Source: Pseudomonas sp. NFIX28
GTDB taxonomy: Bacteria; Pseudomonadota; Gammaproteobacteria; Pseudomonadales; Pseudomonadaceae
Reading direction: 5' to 3'
DNA: 64,000 nucleotides
NCBI RefSeq assembly: GCF_900107395.1
Contig: NZ_FNPW01000005.1
Span: 337,007-401,006, forward strand
Positions 10,123-21,195 of the stretch are shown here, piece after piece (position 1 is the first letter of the stretch; every line of letters starts with the position of its first letter). The position numbers and the translations under genes were made by a program. Below the pieces are notes generated by a model. The model did not search any database, had not been told where the DNA came from, and saw only the letters and a program-made list of their open reading frames with translations.

Positions 10123-10893
10123 ATGACCGATCAGCGCAAAGGCAGCGATGCCGAACCCACCACTCACTTCGGTTTCAAAAACGTTCCGGAAAGCCAGAAG
10201 GCGGAAAAAGTCGCTGAGGTGTTCCACTCGGTGGCCGCCAAGTACGACCTGATGAACGACGTACTGTCCGGTGGCATGCATCGCCTGTGGAAACGCTTCA
10301 CGATCGAACTGTCCGGCGTTCGCCCGGGCAATCGCGTGCTGGACATCGCCGGCGGCACCGGTGACCTGACCCGCAAGTTTTCCCATCTGGTGGGCCCTAC
10401 CGGCCAGGTGGTGCTGGCCGACATCAACGCCTCCATGCTCAAGGTCGGTCGCGACCGCCTGCTCGACAAGGGCGTGGCCGGCAACATCGAATTCGTCCAG
10501 GCGGACGCGGAAAAACTGCCGTTCCCGGACAACCATTTCGACGTCGTGACCATCGCCTTCGGCCTGCGCAACGTGACCCACAAGGAAGATGCCCTGCGCT
10601 CGATGCTGCGGGTGCTCAAGCCCGGCGGCCGCCTGCTGGTGCTGGAGTTCTCCAAGCCGACCAACGCGCTGATGTCCAAGGTCTACGACGCCTACTCGTT
10701 CGCCTTCATGCCGCTGGCCGGCAAGCTGATCACCAACGACTCGGAAAGCTACCGCTACCTGGCCGAATCGATCCGCATGCACCCGAACCAGGAAACCCTG
10801 AAATCGATGATGGTCGACGCCGGCTTCGATCGAGTGACCTATCACAACATGACCGCGGGCATCGTTGCCCTGCACCGCGGCATCAAACCCTGA
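10123..10893 (+). CDS. ubiE: Ubiquinone/menaquinone C-methyltransferase UbiE
   Basis: SAM-dependent methyltransferase of ubiquinone biosynthesis, acting on 2-methoxy-6-polyprenyl-1,4-benzoquinol. The 256 aa product starts at the ATG at 10123 ([18 protein letters not shown]); the open frame runs further upstream, but that extension looks non-coding. The SAM-binding motif [11 protein letters not shown] and a downstream [15 protein letters not shown] segment are typical. The TGA overlaps the ATG of ubiJ by one base, indicating translational coupling in a ubiE-ubiJ-ubiB operon. Confidence 0.97.
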   Translation: MTDQRKGSDAEPTTHFGFKNVPESQKAEKVAEVFHSVAAKYDLMNDVLSGGMHRLWKRFTIELSGVRPGNRVLDIAGGTGDLTRKFSHLVGPTGQVVLADINASMLKVGRDRLLDKGVAGNIEFVQADAEKLPFPDNHFDVVTIAFGLRNVTHKEDALRSMLRVLKPGGRLLVLEFSKPTNALMSKVYDAYSFAFMPLAGKLITNDSESYRYLAESIRMHPNQETLKSMMVDAGFDRVTYHNMTAGIVALHRGIKP

Positions 10894-11516
10894 TGTTGCT
10901 CAGCGGCCTGCTCGCCAGCGTCGAACACGGCCTCAACCGTGTACTGCGTCTCGACAGCACGGCTTTGCCACGCTTGCAGCATTTGAACGGCAAGGTCATC
11001 GCCGTCGATTGCCGCAGCCCTAGCCTGCAGCTGTTCGTCATTCCCGGCGACGAGGGCCTGACCCTCGCCGCGCATTGGGCCGCCGAGGCCGACTGCACCC
11101 TGCGTGCGCCGGCGTCGAGCCTGGTGCGCCTGGCCCTGAGCCAGGACAAGACTTCGGTGCTGCACGGCCCCGAAGTCGAGCTGGAAGGCGACAGCGGCGT
11201 CCTGCTGGAGCTGTCCGCCATCCTCCAGGACCTGGAGCTGGACTGGGAATACGAACTCTCGCGCTGGCTCGGCCCGGTGGCCACCCAGCTGTTCAGCGGC
11301 CATCTGCGCAGCCGCGCGCGCTGGTATCGCCAGGGTTTCGCCAGCCTGAACCAGAACCTCGCCGAATACCTGGCCGAAGAATCGCGCACCCTGGTGGGCC
11401 AGCGCGAAGCCGAGGCCCGCTTCAGTGAACTGGACCGGGTCAAGCTCGACCTGGAACGCCTCGAGGCGCGCTTCGAGCGCCTTTCCCGATCCCTTGACCC
11501 AAGCGATAACGCATGA
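10893..11516 (+). CDS. ubiJ: Ubiquinone biosynthesis accessory factor UbiJ (SCP2 domain)
   Basis: A 207 aa protein with an N-terminal SCP2-type sterol-carrier fold (about residues 10-110) and a C-terminal charged coiled-coil (about 165-205). UbiJ binds lipid intermediates and helps organise the soluble Ubi metabolon for aerobic ubiquinone synthesis. It overlaps ubiE by one base and ubiB by four, the conserved ubiEJB arrangement of gammaproteobacteria. Confidence 0.93.
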   Translation: MLLSGLLASVEHGLNRVLRLDSTALPRLQHLNGKVIAVDCRSPSLQLFVIPGDEGLTLAAHWAAEADCTLRAPASSLVRLALSQDKTSVLHGPEVELEGDSGVLLELSAILQDLELDWEYELSRWLGPVATQLFSGHLRSRARWYRQGFASLNQNLAEYLAEESRTLVGQREAEARFSELDRVKLDLERLEARFERLSRSLDPSDNA

Positions 11517-13117
11517 AGCTGCTTGCCGTCCGCCGTTTGTTGCGCATCCAGCGCGTCGTGATCCGCTACCGCCTCGATGACCTGCTGTTCGCCCTGCCGC
11601 TGCCCTGGTTCCTCCTGGCGCTGCGCTACGCCTTGCCCTGGCGCTGGTTTCCACGCAAGCAGCTGGAGCTGAGCCGCGGCGCGCGCCTGCGCCTGGCTTT
11701 GCAGGACCTGGGGCCGATCTTCATCAAGTTCGGGCAGATTCTCTCGACCCGCCGCGACCTGCTGCCCGAAGACATCGCCGACGAGCTGATGCTGCTGCAG
11801 GACCGCGTGCCGCCATTCGACTCGAAGAAGTCGGTGGCGCTGATCGAAGAGCAACTGGGCAAGAAAATCAGCGAGGTGTTCAGCCGCTTCGATATCGAGC
11901 CCCTGGCCTCCGCCTCGGTGGCGCAAGTCCACGCCGCCCAGCTCAAGAGCGGCGAAGAAGTGGTAGTCAAGGTTATCCGCCCGGGCCTCAAGCCGGTCAT
12001 CGCGCAGGACCTGGCCTGGCTGTTCATCCTTGCCCGCGCCGCCGAGAAGGTCTCGGCCGACGCCCGCCTGCTGCACCCGGTAGACGTGGTCAGCGACTAC
12101 GAAAAGACCATCTACGACGAACTCGACCTGTTGCGCGAGGCCGCCAACGCCAGCCAGCTCAAGCGAAACTTCGAAGGTTCGCCGCTGCTCTATGTGCCGC
12201 AGGTGTACTGGGACTGGTGCCGGCCGAAAGTGCTGGTCATGGAGCGCATCTATGGGATCCAGGTGACCGACCTGGCGACCCTGGCCGACCAGCGCACCGA
12301 CATGAAAATGCTCGCCGAGCGCGGCGTGGAGATCTTCTTCACCCAGGTGTTCCGCGACAGTTTCTTCCACGCCGACATGCACCCGGGCAACATCTTCGTC
12401 AGCACCGTGCAACCCTGGAGCCCGCAGTACATTGCCATCGACTGCGGCATCGTCGGCAGCCTGACCCCGCAAGACCAGGATTACCTGGCGCGCAACCTGT
12501 TTGCCTTCTTCAAGCGCGATTACCGGCGCGTGGCGCAGTTGCACATCGATTCGGGCTGGGTGCCGGCAGAGACCAAGCTCAACGAATTCGAAGCGGCGAT
12601 CCGTACCGTGTGCGAGCCGATCTTCGAAAAACCGTTAAAAGATATTTCCTTCGGCCAGGTGCTGATGCGCCTGTTCCAGACCGCTCGCCGCTTCAACATG
12701 GAAGTGCAGCCACAGCTGGTCCTGCTGCAAAAGACCCTGCTGAACATCGAAGGCCTGGGCCGCCAGCTGTACCCGGAGCTGGACCTGTGGAACACCGCCC
12801 AACCGTTCCTGGAGCGCTGGATGCGCGAGCGCGTCAGCCCCAAAGCCTTGCTGGGCAACCTGCACAGCCAGGTCGAGCAACTGCCGCACCTGGCCAACAT
12901 GACCCGCGACCTGCTCGAGCGCATGTCCCAGCCCCATGCCCAGGACCCTTCGCCACCCTGGCACCGACGCAAGGACGACTGGTTTCTGCGTCTACTCGGC
13001 GCGGCACACCTGGGCGGTGGCGCGATCCTCGCCGCCGGCGGGCCGCTGAACGAATTGGGTCATTGGCCGGCCGGCATCATGATTGCGGTGGGCTTGTATC
13101 TGGTCGTGCGCCGATAG
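11513..13117 (+). CDS. ubiB: Atypical kinase/ATPase UbiB
   Basis: Membrane-associated ADCK/COQ8-family protein required for ubiquinone biosynthesis, probably an ATPase that extracts lipid precursors for the Ubi enzymes. The product is 534 aa. The family's KFGQ motif is at residues 72-75, followed by an ASVAQVH-containing Ala-rich loop, a VVKVIRPG lysine and the HADMHPGN catalytic loop. The C-terminus has hydrophobic segments ([13 protein letters not shown] and a last one ending LYLVVRR) that anchor it. Confidence 0.97.
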   Translation: MKLLAVRRLLRIQRVVIRYRLDDLLFALPLPWFLLALRYALPWRWFPRKQLELSRGARLRLALQDLGPIFIKFGQILSTRRDLLPEDIADELMLLQDRVPPFDSKKSVALIEEQLGKKISEVFSRFDIEPLASASVAQVHAAQLKSGEEVVVKVIRPGLKPVIAQDLAWLFILARAAEKVSADARLLHPVDVVSDYEKTIYDELDLLREAANASQLKRNFEGSPLLYVPQVYWDWCRPKVLVMERIYGIQVTDLATLADQRTDMKMLAERGVEIFFTQVFRDSFFHADMHPGNIFVSTVQPWSPQYIAIDCGIVGSLTPQDQDYLARNLFAFFKRDYRRVAQLHIDSGWVPAETKLNEFEAAIRTVCEPIFEKPLKDISFGQVLMRLFQTARRFNMEVQPQLVLLQKTLLNIEGLGRQLYPELDLWNTAQPFLERWMRERVSPKALLGNLHSQVEQLPHLANMTRDLLERMSQPHAQDPSPPWHRRKDDWFLRLLGAAHLGGGAILAAGGPLNELGHWPAGIMIAVGLYLVVRR

Positions 13118-13198
13118 CCAGCCAGGCTAGCGGCTGGCACACTGTTTTGCATTGCCGAGGCTCGACGAGCACGTCGAACCCCGTTGTCGGAGTCGAAG

Positions 13199-13591
13199 AT
13201 GAAAGATTGGCTGGACGAGATCAAATGGGACGCTGACGGCCTGGTGCCGGCCATCGCCCAGGATCACAAGACCGGGCGCGTGCTGATGATGGCCTGGATG
13301 AACCGCGAGGCGCTGAGCCTGACCGCTGCCGAAAACCGTGCCATCTACTGGTCACGTTCGCGTGGCAAGCTGTGGCGCAAGGGAGAAGAGTCCGGGCATG
13401 TGCAAAAGCTCCATGAAATGCGCCTGGACTGCGATGCCGACGTCATCATCCTGATGGTCGAACAGATCGGAGACATTGCCTGCCATACAGGCCGCCAGAG
13501 CTGCTTCTACCGCGTTTATGAAAACGGCGACTGGAAAACGGTCGATCCGGTACTCAAAGACCCGCACGCGATCTATCAAGCAGGACACTGA
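13199..13591 (+). CDS. hisI: Phosphoribosyl-AMP cyclohydrolase
   Basis: Third step of histidine biosynthesis, opening the adenine ring of phosphoribosyl-AMP. The product is 130 aa from the ATG at 13199 ([11 protein letters not shown]), which has GGAG seven bases upstream; a TTG at 13184 is less likely. Zinc-binding Cys and Asp residues lie in RLDCDADVI and the [11 protein letters not shown] motif. hisE follows after two bases. The genes are separate here, unlike the fused HisIE of enterics. Confidence 0.97.
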   Translation: MKDWLDEIKWDADGLVPAIAQDHKTGRVLMMAWMNREALSLTAAENRAIYWSRSRGKLWRKGEESGHVQKLHEMRLDCDADVIILMVEQIGDIACHTGRQSCFYRVYENGDWKTVDPVLKDPHAIYQAGH

Positions 13592-13593
13592 AC

Positions 13594-13926
13594 ATGAGCG
13601 ATACCCTGACCCGTCTGGCCCAGGTGCTGGAAGAGCGCAAAGGCGCCGCCGCCGACACCTCCTATGTCGCCAGCCTGTACCACAAGGGCCTGAACAAGAT
13701 TCTGGAAAAAGTCGGCGAGGAGTCGGTGGAAACCATCATTGCCGCCAAGGATGCCGCCCACAGCGGCGACTGCAGCGATGTAATCTACGAAACCGCCGAC
13801 TTGTGGTTCCACACCATGGTCATGCTGGCCCAGCTCGGGCAGCATCCGCAGGCCGTTCTCGATGAACTGGACCGGCGCTTCGGTTTGTCCGGACACGCCG
13901 AGAAAGCTTCGCGCCCGTCCGCCTGA
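13594..13926 (+). CDS. hisE: Phosphoribosyl-ATP pyrophosphatase
   Basis: Second step of histidine biosynthesis: hydrolyses phosphoribosyl-ATP to phosphoribosyl-AMP. The product is 110 aa, with the all-alpha MazG-like motif [16 protein letters not shown] (metal-binding acidic residues) and a second acidic helix ADLWFH. Immediately after hisI and 25 bases before tatA; this histidine-tat linkage is common in Pseudomonas. Confidence 0.97.
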   Translation: MSDTLTRLAQVLEERKGAAADTSYVASLYHKGLNKILEKVGEESVETIIAAKDAAHSGDCSDVIYETADLWFHTMVMLAQLGQHPQAVLDELDRRFGLSGHAEKASRPSA

Positions 13927-13951
13927 ACATTATTTAGAGAGGAAACGCAGC

Positions 13952-14230
13952 ATGGGCATTTTTGACTGGAAACACTGGGTCGTCATCCTGATTGTCGTGG
14001 TGCTGGTGTTCGGTACCAAAAAGCTGAAAAACCTCGGCACCGATGTCGGCGAATCGATCAAGGGCTTTCGCAAGGCCATGAACGACGACGAAAAACCTGC
14101 CGAGCCCGGCGTGCCACCGACCGCGCAGCCTGCTCCACCGGTCCAGCCGCAAAGCGCTCCGCTGAACCAGCCGCACACCATCGACGTGCAGGCGCAGAAA
14201 GTCGAAGAGCCGACCCGCAAAGACTCGTGA
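13952..14230 (+). CDS. tatA: Sec-independent translocase subunit TatA
   Basis: Pore-forming subunit of the twin-arginine translocation system for folded proteins. The product is 92 aa, from the ATG at 13952 with an AGAGAGGAAA Shine-Dalgarno region. It has an N-terminal membrane helix (about residues 6-21), the [14 protein letters not shown] hinge, an amphipathic helix and a Pro/Gln-rich soluble tail. An upstream in-frame extension overlaps hisE and is not part of the protein. Confidence 0.96.
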   Translation: MGIFDWKHWVVILIVVVLVFGTKKLKNLGTDVGESIKGFRKAMNDDEKPAEPGVPPTAQPAPPVQPQSAPLNQPHTIDVQAQKVEEPTRKDS

Positions 14231-14240
14231 GCACTGACTA

Positions 14241-14684
14241 ATGTTTGGTATCAGCTTCTCTGAACTGCTGCTCGTCGGCCTGGTGGCCCTGCTGGTGCTC
14301 GGCCCCGAGCGTTTGCCGGGCGCCGCGCGCACGGCTGGCCTGTGGGTCGGCCGCTTGAAGCGCAGCTTCAATGCGATCAAACAGGAAGTTGAACGGGAAA
14401 TCGGTGCCGATGAAATTCGTCGACAACTGCACAACGAACACATTCTGTCGCTGGAGCAGGAAGCGCGGAAAATCCTCAATCCGGTCCAGCAACAACCAAC
14501 GCCGGTCGAGCCCGTGGCCGAGCAGAGCATTCATGCGCCCGCCGCGGCGCCTGGAACGCCAGCCAATGCGACCACCGCAAGCCCCGCCGCTGCGGCAACT
14601 GCACCGGCCGAACCGGCTGCGCCCGTGACGGCACCCGTCACGCCAGCCCCCCACGACCCTACTTTGCCGCCGCGAGCCCCATGA
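14241..14684 (+). CDS. tatB: Sec-independent translocase subunit TatB
   Basis: Partner of TatC in twin-arginine signal-peptide recognition. The product is 147 aa: [26 protein letters not shown] gives the N-terminal membrane helix and the conserved Gly-Pro hinge, followed by a long amphipathic helix (about 35-75) and an Ala/Pro-rich tail. The tail is low-complexity and longer than the functional core requires. The stop overlaps the tatC start by four bases. Confidence 0.96.
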   Translation: MFGISFSELLLVGLVALLVLGPERLPGAARTAGLWVGRLKRSFNAIKQEVEREIGADEIRRQLHNEHILSLEQEARKILNPVQQQPTPVEPVAEQSIHAPAAAPGTPANATTASPAAAATAPAEPAAPVTAPVTPAPHDPTLPPRAP

Positions 14685-15475
14685 GCGATATTCCGGAAAA
14701 CGACCAACATATGCCGCTGGTGTCGCACCTCACCGAGTTGCGCACCCGGTTGCTGCGCTGCGTGGCGGCGATCTTCCTGATCTTCGGCGGGCTGTTCGCC
14801 TTTACCCAGCAGATCTACACCATCGTTTCCACACCGCTGCGCCAGTATCTGCCGGAAGGCGCAACGATGATCGCCACCGACGTGGCATCGCCGTTCCTGA
14901 CGCCGCTCAAGCTGACGATGATGGTCTCGCTGTTCCTGGCGATCCCGGTGATCCTGCACCAGATCTGGGGTTTCATCGCCCCCGGCCTGTACAAGCACGA
15001 AAAGCGCATCGCCGTACCGCTGCTGGTGTCGAGCATCCTGCTGTTCTACATCGGCATGGCTTTCGCGTATTTCCTGGTGTTCCCGTTGATCTTCAAATTC
15101 TTCGCCGCGGCCACTCCGGCCGGCGTGGAAATGATGACCGACATCACCAGCTACCTCGATTTCGTCATGACCCTGTTCTTCGCCTTCGGCGTGGCGTTCG
15201 AGATCCCGGTGGCGGTGGTGCTGCTGGTATGGATCGGCGTGGTCAACGTCGCCTACCTGAAGAAAATCCGCCCGTACGTGATCATCGGCTGCTTCGTGGT
15301 CGGCATGATCCTGACCCCGCCGGACATTTTCTCCCAGACCTTGCTGGCAGTACCGATGTGGCTGCTGTTCGAGATCGGCATCCTGTTCGGCAGCCTGATC
15401 AGCAAGCGCGGCGACCATCCGGACGACCAGCCGGCGGAAGATCACAACGACCAGCCGCCAGCGACCCAAGCGTGA
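14681..15475 (+). CDS. tatC: Sec-independent translocase subunit TatC
   Basis: Multi-spanning core of the Tat receptor complex; binds the twin-arginine signal peptide. The product is 264 aa with about six membrane helices. The N-terminal cytoplasmic segment has the conserved [10 protein letters not shown] motif, and the first periplasmic loop has the FLTPLKLTM region; [12 protein letters not shown] is also typical. The end of the gene (stop 15473-15475) overlaps the GTG start of rsmE. Confidence 0.97.
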   Translation: MSDIPENDQHMPLVSHLTELRTRLLRCVAAIFLIFGGLFAFTQQIYTIVSTPLRQYLPEGATMIATDVASPFLTPLKLTMMVSLFLAIPVILHQIWGFIAPGLYKHEKRIAVPLLVSSILLFYIGMAFAYFLVFPLIFKFFAAATPAGVEMMTDITSYLDFVMTLFFAFGVAFEIPVAVVLLVWIGVVNVAYLKKIRPYVIIGCFVVGMILTPPDIFSQTLLAVPMWLLFEIGILFGSLISKRGDHPDDQPAEDHNDQPPATQA

Positions 15476-16179
15476 ACCTGCTGTTGCTCGAGGAGGCCGA
15501 CTTCATCGCGGCCGACCGGGTGATCCTGCGCGATCGCCGCCTGACCCACATGCAGGAAGTCCATCGCGCCGCGGTGGGCGACAGCCTGCGGGTCGGCCGT
15601 ATCGGCGGCCTGATGGGTACGGCCGAGCTGCTGCGCCTGGAGCCGCAGGAGGCCGAGCTGCAAGTCAGCCTCGACCTGCCGCCACCGGCCAAGCTGCCCC
15701 TGACCCTGGTGCTGGCCCTGCCACGGCCGAAAATGCTCCGCCGGGTGCTGCAAACCGTCGCCGCCATGGGCGTGCCGCGGCTGGTGCTGGTGAACAGCTA
15801 CCGGGTCGAGAAAAGCTTCTGGCAAACGCCGTTCCTCGAACCCGAGGCGATTCGCGAGCAACTGATCCTCGGCCTGGAACAGGCCCGCGACAGCGTGCTG
15901 CCGGAAGTGGTCATCGAGAAACGCTTCAAGCCTTTCGTCGAAGACCGCCTGCCAGCGCTGGTCGAAGGCACCCTCGGGCTGGTCGGTCATCCCGGCCAGT
16001 ACCCGGCCTGCCCGCGCGGCCTGGATGAGCCGGTAACCCTGGCCATCGGTCCGGAAGGCGGCTGGATCCCTTACGAAATCGACCTGCTGGGCAAATCGGG
16101 CCTGCAACCGGTGCAGCTCGGCGAGCGCATCCTGCGGGTCGAAACCGCCGTGACCGCCCTTCTCGCCCGTCTCTTCTAA
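15472..16179 (+). CDS. rsmE: 16S rRNA (uracil1498-N3)-methyltransferase family protein
   Basis: SPOUT-class RNA methyltransferase, 235 aa, from the GTG at 15472 overlapping the tatC stop. The PUA-like N-terminus ([20 protein letters not shown]) and SPOUT knot motifs ([40 protein letters not shown]) are clear. Pseudomonas genomes typically encode two RsmE-like proteins, and the one beside tatC is the more divergent, so its exact target is assigned by family and could differ from U1498. Confidence 0.85.
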   Translation: MNLLLLEEADFIAADRVILRDRRLTHMQEVHRAAVGDSLRVGRIGGLMGTAELLRLEPQEAELQVSLDLPPPAKLPLTLVLALPRPKMLRRVLQTVAAMGVPRLVLVNSYRVEKSFWQTPFLEPEAIREQLILGLEQARDSVLPEVVIEKRFKPFVEDRLPALVEGTLGLVGHPGQYPACPRGLDEPVTLAIGPEGGWIPYEIDLLGKSGLQPVQLGERILRVETAVTALLARLF

Positions 16180-16208
16180 CCCCCTCAATCCCCCCACCTC
16201 ACTCCCCC

Positions 16209-16275
16209 GTAGGAGCGAGGCTTGCCCGCGATAGCGATGCGCCTGACACGGCGCCATCGCCGGCAAGCCTTATTC
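16209..16275. repeat. REP element family A with degenerate partner
   Basis: An intact GTAGGAGCGAGGCTTGCC arm at 16209 is followed about 30 bases later by a shortened opposite arm (CGCCGGCAAGCCTT). It lies between rsmE and the chemoreceptor gene and could form a hairpin terminating or protecting the tat-rsmE transcript. Confidence 0.7.
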
Positions 16276-16350
16276 CTTGGCTTCAGATTAATCTGGCGCA
16301 GCCGATAGCCTTGGTACAAAACCTATTAATGGCCCAAGGGAGTTCGCAGC

Positions 16351-18267
16351 ATGTACCGTTGGTTAGCCCAGAGTCTGGGAAATGTGAGCGTCAACCTCAA
16401 ACTCGGCGTTGGCTTCGGCCTGGTGCTGCTACTGACCCTGCTGATCACCGCGACCGGCTGGCTGGGCCTGGGCAATGTGATCGAGCGTGGCGACAAGCTG
16501 GGCTACATCTCCACCCTCAACGAGCTGACCAAGGACCTGCGCATCGCGCGCCTGGACTATGAAATGCGCCGTGGCGAGCAAGGCCCGGGGCCGGTCAGCG
16601 ACCTGCTGAACAAGCTCGACGAAGGCTTGCAGACCGCACGCAGAATGTTGGCCATGCCTGAAAGCATCGCCATGCTCGACCAGCAGCTTGCCGCCGTCGG
16701 CGAATACAAGCTGGCCTTCGCCGACATGACCCGCGCCACCGCCAACCGCGAAGCCGCCCGCGCCAAGCTGGGCGCCACCGCCGACAACGCCGTGGCCCGG
16801 GTGGCCGAAGTGGAGAAATCCATGCTGCAGGGCGACAGCGTGGCGCAATTCAACAGCGTCATCGACCTGAGCAAACTGATCCAGCAGGCACGCTTTCAGG
16901 TCCGCGGCTACACCTACAGCGGCAAGGCCGAGGCCGAACAACCGGCCCTGGACGCCATCGACAACGCCCTGAACAACCTCGCCGGCCTGCCAGCCAAATT
17001 GCCGGAGCAGCACCTGGCCAACCTGCAGCAGGCCACCGACGCGCTCAAGAGCTACCGCTCGGCGGTCAGCGAGTTTCGCGACTCCCAGTTGGCCAGCGCC
17101 GCCGCCCTCAAACGCATGGCGGCCCAGGGCGATCGCCTGATGGAAGTCAGCAAACAGCTGACCATCGCGCAAACCCACAAACGCGACAGCGACGCCGCCC
17201 AAGCCAGAAGCACCCTGGCCATCGTCACCGCGCTGGCCCTGCTGTTCGGCCTGGTCGCCGCCTGGAGCATCACCCGCCAGATCGTCATTCCGCTGCGCCA
17301 GACCCTCAGGGTGGTCGAGCGTGTCGCCTCGGGCGATCTCAGCGAGAACCTGCATGTCGAGCGGCGCGACGAACTCGGCCAGCTGCAACAGGCCATGCAA
17401 CGCATGACCCTGAGCCTGCGCGAGCTGATCGGCGGCATCAGCGATGGCGTCACGCAAATTGCCAGCGCCGCCGAACAGCTGTCGGCCGTGACCGAACAGA
17501 CCAGCGCCGGGGTCAACAGCCAGAAAGTCGAGACCGACCAGGTGGCTACCGCCATGAATGAAATGGCCGCCACGGTCCAGGAAGTCGCGCGCAACGCCGA
17601 GGAGGCCTCGGAAGCCGCGGTCGCCGCCGACCAGCAGGCCCGCGAAGGCGACAAGGTGGTTGGCGAGGCGATCGCGCAGATCGAACGCCTGGCGGCCGAA
17701 GTCGGCAACTCCACCGCCGCCATGGGCCACTTGAAACAGGAAAGCGACAAGATCGGCAGCGTGCTCGACGTGATCAAGTCGGTGGCCCAGCAGACCAACC
17801 TGCTGGCCCTCAACGCCGCCATCGAGGCCGCCCGCGCGGGTGAAGCCGGACGCGGTTTCGCCGTGGTCGCCGACGAGGTGCGCAGCCTGGCGCAGCGCAC
17901 CCAGAAGTCCACCGAAGAGATCGAGGAGCTGATCGTCGGCCTGCAGAACGGCACCCAGGAAGTGGCCAACATCATGGACAACAGCCGCAGCCTGACCGAC
18001 AGCAGCGTCGAATTGACCCGTCGCGCCGGCGGTTCGCTGGAAAACATCACCCGCACCGTCTCGGCGATCCAGGCGATGAACCAGCAGATCGCCGCCGCGG
18101 CCGAGCAGCAGAGCGCGGTAGCCGAGGAAATCAACAGGAGCGTGCTGAACGTGCGCGATGTGTCCGAGCAGACCTCGGCAGCCAGTGAGGAGACAGCGGC
18201 CTCCAGCGTCGAGCTGGCGCGCCTGGGGACCCATCTGCAGGCCCTGGTCGGGCGCTTCCGGGTTTGA
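16351..18267 (+). CDS. Methyl-accepting chemotaxis protein with HBM-type sensor domain
   Basis: A 638 aa inner-membrane chemoreceptor. The order is a short cytoplasmic start, a first membrane helix (about 18-40), a roughly 245-residue all-helical periplasmic domain compatible with the helical bimodular (HBM) type, a second helix (about 288-311), HAMP (about 312-365) and a long signalling coiled-coil with the conserved tip containing [19 protein letters not shown]. There is no C-terminal pentapeptide for CheR/CheB. By position next to tatC-rsmE it corresponds to the P. aeruginosa receptor McpK, which senses alpha-ketoglutarate; ligand assignment is inferred from synteny only. Confidence 0.88.
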   Translation: MYRWLAQSLGNVSVNLKLGVGFGLVLLLTLLITATGWLGLGNVIERGDKLGYISTLNELTKDLRIARLDYEMRRGEQGPGPVSDLLNKLDEGLQTARRMLAMPESIAMLDQQLAAVGEYKLAFADMTRATANREAARAKLGATADNAVARVAEVEKSMLQGDSVAQFNSVIDLSKLIQQARFQVRGYTYSGKAEAEQPALDAIDNALNNLAGLPAKLPEQHLANLQQATDALKSYRSAVSEFRDSQLASAAALKRMAAQGDRLMEVSKQLTIAQTHKRDSDAAQARSTLAIVTALALLFGLVAAWSITRQIVIPLRQTLRVVERVASGDLSENLHVERRDELGQLQQAMQRMTLSLRELIGGISDGVTQIASAAEQLSAVTEQTSAGVNSQKVETDQVATAMNEMAATVQEVARNAEEASEAAVAADQQAREGDKVVGEAIAQIERLAAEVGNSTAAMGHLKQESDKIGSVLDVIKSVAQQTNLLALNAAIEAARAGEAGRGFAVVADEVRSLAQRTQKSTEEIEELIVGLQNGTQEVANIMDNSRSLTDSSVELTRRAGGSLENITRTVSAIQAMNQQIAAAAEQQSAVAEEINRSVLNVRDVSEQTSAASEETAASSVELARLGTHLQALVGRFRV

Positions 18268-18303
18268 TCCGAGCCGGTTTCGTTTGATATCGGGGTGAAA
18301 CAA

Positions 18304-18364
18304 TCGCGGGCAAGCCTCGCTCCTACAGATGAGCGTTATCTGTAGGAGCGAGGCTTGCCCGCGA
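18304..18364. repeat. REP pair family A (25-base arms)
   Basis: Perfect 25-base inverted arms (18304-18328 and 18340-18364) built on GTAGGAGCGAGGCTTGCC flank an 11-base spacer, between the convergent chemoreceptor and ABC ATPase genes. It can form a strong cruciform or hairpin and probably separates the two transcripts. Confidence 0.9.
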
Positions 18365-18386
18365 TAGGTTCAGGCTAACGAAAAAC

Positions 18387-19121
18387 CTACAGCACCTGGC
18401 GCAGAAACGCCTGGGCCCGCGGGTCCTGGGGCGCGTCGAAGAACGCCGCTGGCGAGGCGTCTTCCAGCAGTTTGCCGTGATCGAAGAACAGCACCCGGTC
18501 CGCCACTTCCCGGGCAAAGCCCATTTCGTGGGTCACGCAGACCATGGTCATGCCTTCCAGGGCCAGGGTTTTCATCACATCCAGCACTTCGCCGACCATT
18601 TCCGGGTCCAGCGCCGACGTCGGCTCGTCGAACAGCATGACCTTTGGCTCCATGGCCAGCGCCCGGGCAATGGCCACGCGCTGCTGCTGGCCGCCGGAAA
18701 GCCGCGACGGGAACTCGTTGGCCTTCTGCGCGATACCGACCTTCTCCAGCAAGGCCAGGGCCTTGGCCTCGCGCTCCTGCTTGCCGCGCTTGCGCACGAC
18801 CTTCTGCGCCAGGCAGAGGTTTTCCAGCACGGTCATGTGCGGGAACAGGTTGAAGTGCTGGAACACCATGCCGACTTCGCGGCGATAGGCATTCACATCG
18901 GTCTTGGGATCGGCCAGTTGCAGGCCATCGATGCTCACCGAGCCGGAATCGAACTGCTCCAGGCCGTTGAGGCAGCGCAGGAAGGTCGACTTGCCGGAGC
19001 CGGACGGGCCGATCACCACCAGCACTTCGCCCTTGGCCACCTGGGTGGTGACGTTATCCACCGCGCGGACCACCTGGCCCCGGGTGTCGAAGACTTTTAC
19101 CAGATCGCGGACTTCAATCAC
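18387..19121 (-). CDS. Polar amino-acid ABC transporter, ATP-binding protein
   Basis: ATPase of a PAAT-family importer, 244 aa from the GTG at 19121 ([11 protein letters not shown]), which has GGAGG ten bases upstream; a TTG at 19142 would add seven residues. Walker [10 protein letters not shown], the signature LSGGQQQR, Walker [10 protein letters not shown] and the H-loop THEMGFA are all present. The start overlaps the permease stop by eight bases. It closes a binding protein, permease, ATPase operon on the minus strand. Confidence 0.93.
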   Translation of the reverse strand: MIEVRDLVKVFDTRGQVVRAVDNVTTQVAKGEVLVVIGPSGSGKSTFLRCLNGLEQFDSGSVSIDGLQLADPKTDVNAYRREVGMVFQHFNLFPHMTVLENLCLAQKVVRKRGKQEREAKALALLEKVGIAQKANEFPSRLSGGQQQRVAIARALAMEPKVMLFDEPTSALDPEMVGEVLDVMKTLALEGMTMVCVTHEMGFAREVADRVLFFDHGKLLEDASPAAFFDAPQDPRAQAFLRQVL

Positions 19122-20076
19122 TTTGCGCGAGCCTCCGCTCAAGCCGGCTGGCCATTTTCGACAGCGGCAGGTTGATCAACAGGTACAGGCCCGCCACGCA
19201 GAACAGGATCTCGAACGGCGAGAACGAGGTGGTGATGACTTCGCGGCCGCTCTTGAGCAGCTCGGTAATGGCGATCACCGACACCAGCGAGGTGTCCTTG
19301 ACCAGGCTGATGAATTGCCCGGCCAGCGGCGGCAGCACGCGCTTGAACGCTTGCGGCAGCACCACATGGCGCATCGATTGGCTGGCATTCAGGCCCAGGG
19401 AGCGGGCCGCTTCGTTCTGGCCACGGGCAATCGACTGCACGCCGGCACGGACGATTTCCGCCACATAGGCGCCGGTGAACAGCGACAGCGCGGCGATCCC
19501 GGCGAACTCGCGGGACAGGTTCAGCACCGTGCCGATGAAGAAATAGAAAATGAAGATCTGCACCAACAGCGGCGTACCGCGTACCAGTTCGACATAGATG
19601 GTCGATAGGTCGCGCAGGGTCGGGTTGTTCGACAGTCGGCAAAGCCCGGTCGCCAGGCCGATGAACAGGCCCAGCACCCCGGACACCACCGACAGCCACA
19701 AGGTGGTCCACAGGCCCAGCAGCAGCGGCCCGGCCGCCCAGTGACGGGTTACGCCGATCACATCGCCTTCGGCCACATCGTCGCCACGGGCGACTTGCAG
19801 GCTGTTTTCGTCGACCGTCAGCAACTGCTCGTTGCCCGCGTCGTTGCGCAGCGTGACCTCGGCCTTGCCGCCTTTGCGTACCACTTCGCTGACGCTGGAG
19901 ATGTCCGCCGCCCGCTGCGATTCCTCGGCCTGATAGGCGAAATACTGCGGTACGCGGTTCCAGCGCCATTCGTAAGACATCAGCGAGGTGGCGTAATACA
20001 GCGCGCCGGCCAGGCCGATCAGCACCAGCACGGTCAATGCGTGCCAGGGCCATTGGGCTTTTTTATGTTTGATCAC
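19114..20076 (-). CDS. Polar amino-acid ABC transporter, permease
   Basis: Inner-membrane permease of the HisM/GlnP type, 320 aa with GTG start. An N-terminal membrane helix is followed by an unusual roughly 100-residue soluble insert (about 35-115) before the transport core. The EAA loop reads [15 protein letters not shown]. Other signatures are GTPLLVQIF and LVKDTSL. The N-terminal extension makes it longer than the usual 220-240 aa permease of this family. Confidence 0.9.
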   Translation of the reverse strand: MIKHKKAQWPWHALTVLVLIGLAGALYYATSLMSYEWRWNRVPQYFAYQAEESQRAADISSVSEVVRKGGKAEVTLRNDAGNEQLLTVDENSLQVARGDDVAEGDVIGVTRHWAAGPLLLGLWTTLWLSVVSGVLGLFIGLATGLCRLSNNPTLRDLSTIYVELVRGTPLLVQIFIFYFFIGTVLNLSREFAGIAALSLFTGAYVAEIVRAGVQSIARGQNEAARSLGLNASQSMRHVVLPQAFKRVLPPLAGQFISLVKDTSLVSVIAITELLKSGREVITTSFSPFEILFCVAGLYLLINLPLSKMASRLERRLAQSD

Positions 20077-20117
20077 TGTGCAGGGTTCCAGATTTTATGG
20101 CGCCAGGGACGCGGCCT

Positions 20118-20180
20118 TCGCGGGCAAGCCTCGCTCCTACAGGGATTGCGTGAATCCGTAGGAGCGAGGCTTGCCCGCGA
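20118..20180. repeat. REP pair family A between binding protein and permease genes
   Basis: Inverted arms TTCGCGGGCAAGCCTCGCTC and its complement around a 16-base spacer, located inside the transporter operon just after the binding-protein gene. Such placement commonly protects the upstream cistron's mRNA and gives higher expression of the binding protein. Confidence 0.88.
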
Positions 20181-20211
20181 ATGGGGGCGACTCGGTCTGT
20201 CTGACCGAGTG

Positions 20212-21009
20212 TTACTCCATGTCCTTGAGCCACTCGGTGCTCTTGAACCACTTGTCATGGATACGATCGTAGGTGCCGTCTTCGTGGATCTGGTGCAGGA
20301 AGTTGTTGATGAAGTTCAGGCTGTCGAAGTCGCCCTTCTTCAGGCCGAACGCCAGGGGCTCGTAGGTGAACGGCTTGTCGAGGAACGTAAGCTTGCCGTT
20401 GCCGACCTTGCTCAGCGCCACCACGTTGTACGGGGCGTCGTAGATAAAGGCGTCGGCCTTGCCGTTGACCACGTCGAGCACGGCTTCCTGCTCGTTGTCG
20501 TAGCCGTGGTACTTGGCCTTGGATATCAGCTTCTTGGCGACCATTTCGCCGGTGGTGCCCAGTTTGGAGGTGATGCGGTAGTCGGCGGTGTTCAGGTCTT
20601 TATAAGACTTGATGGTGCCTTCCAGCTCCTTGCGGATCAGCAGGGTCTGGCCGACCACGATGAAGGGGTCGCTGAAGTTCAGGCGCAGGTTGCGCTCCTG
20701 GGTCAGGGTCATGCCGCTGCCGATCATGTCGAACTTGTCGGTCAAAAGGGCCGGGATGATGCCGTCGTAGCCGGTGGAGACCAATTCCAGCTTGACGCCC
20801 ATGGCCTTGGTCATGGCCTTGAGGAGGTCGACTTCGAAGCCGATGATCTCGCCGCGCTTGTTGGTCATTTCAAACGGCATGTAGGTCGGATCCATGCCGA
20901 CTTTCAACGTACCGCGCTTGACCGCATCGTCGATGGCGCCAGCCTGGGCTGCATTGACCGCCACCATTGCCGTGACGCCGAGCAGCAGCATCGAGAGATA
21001 CTTCTTCAT
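20212..21009 (-). CDS. Amino-acid ABC transporter, periplasmic substrate-binding protein
   Basis: A 265 aa secreted solute-binding protein (SBP_bac_3). Signal peptide MKKYLSMLLLGVTAMVAVNA with cleavage after AQA near residue 23. Motifs include LKVGMDPTYMPFEM, GFEVDLLKAMTKAMG and the AFIYDAPYN hinge region. First gene of the transporter operon. The substrate is not determinable from sequence; the family carries polar and basic amino acids. Confidence 0.93.
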   Translation of the reverse strand: MKKYLSMLLLGVTAMVAVNAAQAGAIDDAVKRGTLKVGMDPTYMPFEMTNKRGEIIGFEVDLLKAMTKAMGVKLELVSTGYDGIIPALLTDKFDMIGSGMTLTQERNLRLNFSDPFIVVGQTLLIRKELEGTIKSYKDLNTADYRITSKLGTTGEMVAKKLISKAKYHGYDNEQEAVLDVVNGKADAFIYDAPYNVVALSKVGNGKLTFLDKPFTYEPLAFGLKKGDFDSLNFINNFLHQIHEDGTYDRIHDKWFKSTEWLKDME

Positions 21010-21195
21010 CTTAAGTCCCCTGAACCCATTTTATTGTGAGGCGAACCCGCGGCCGATTTTCCTTGGAAAACCGGCAGATACGGGCACCAGAAACGGCCCG
21101 TTCGCGGCAATTCGGGGTGCGATGCTAACTCACCCGTTCGTTTGCACAAGGGTTTGACCAGGATTTGTTGTTACACAGGGGACGACAAACTCCAT

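Noticed and set aside
12217..13236. 339-codon plus-strand frame overlapping ubiB and hisI
   Set aside because: Out-of-frame shadow of ubiB; the ubiB frame has all family motifs.
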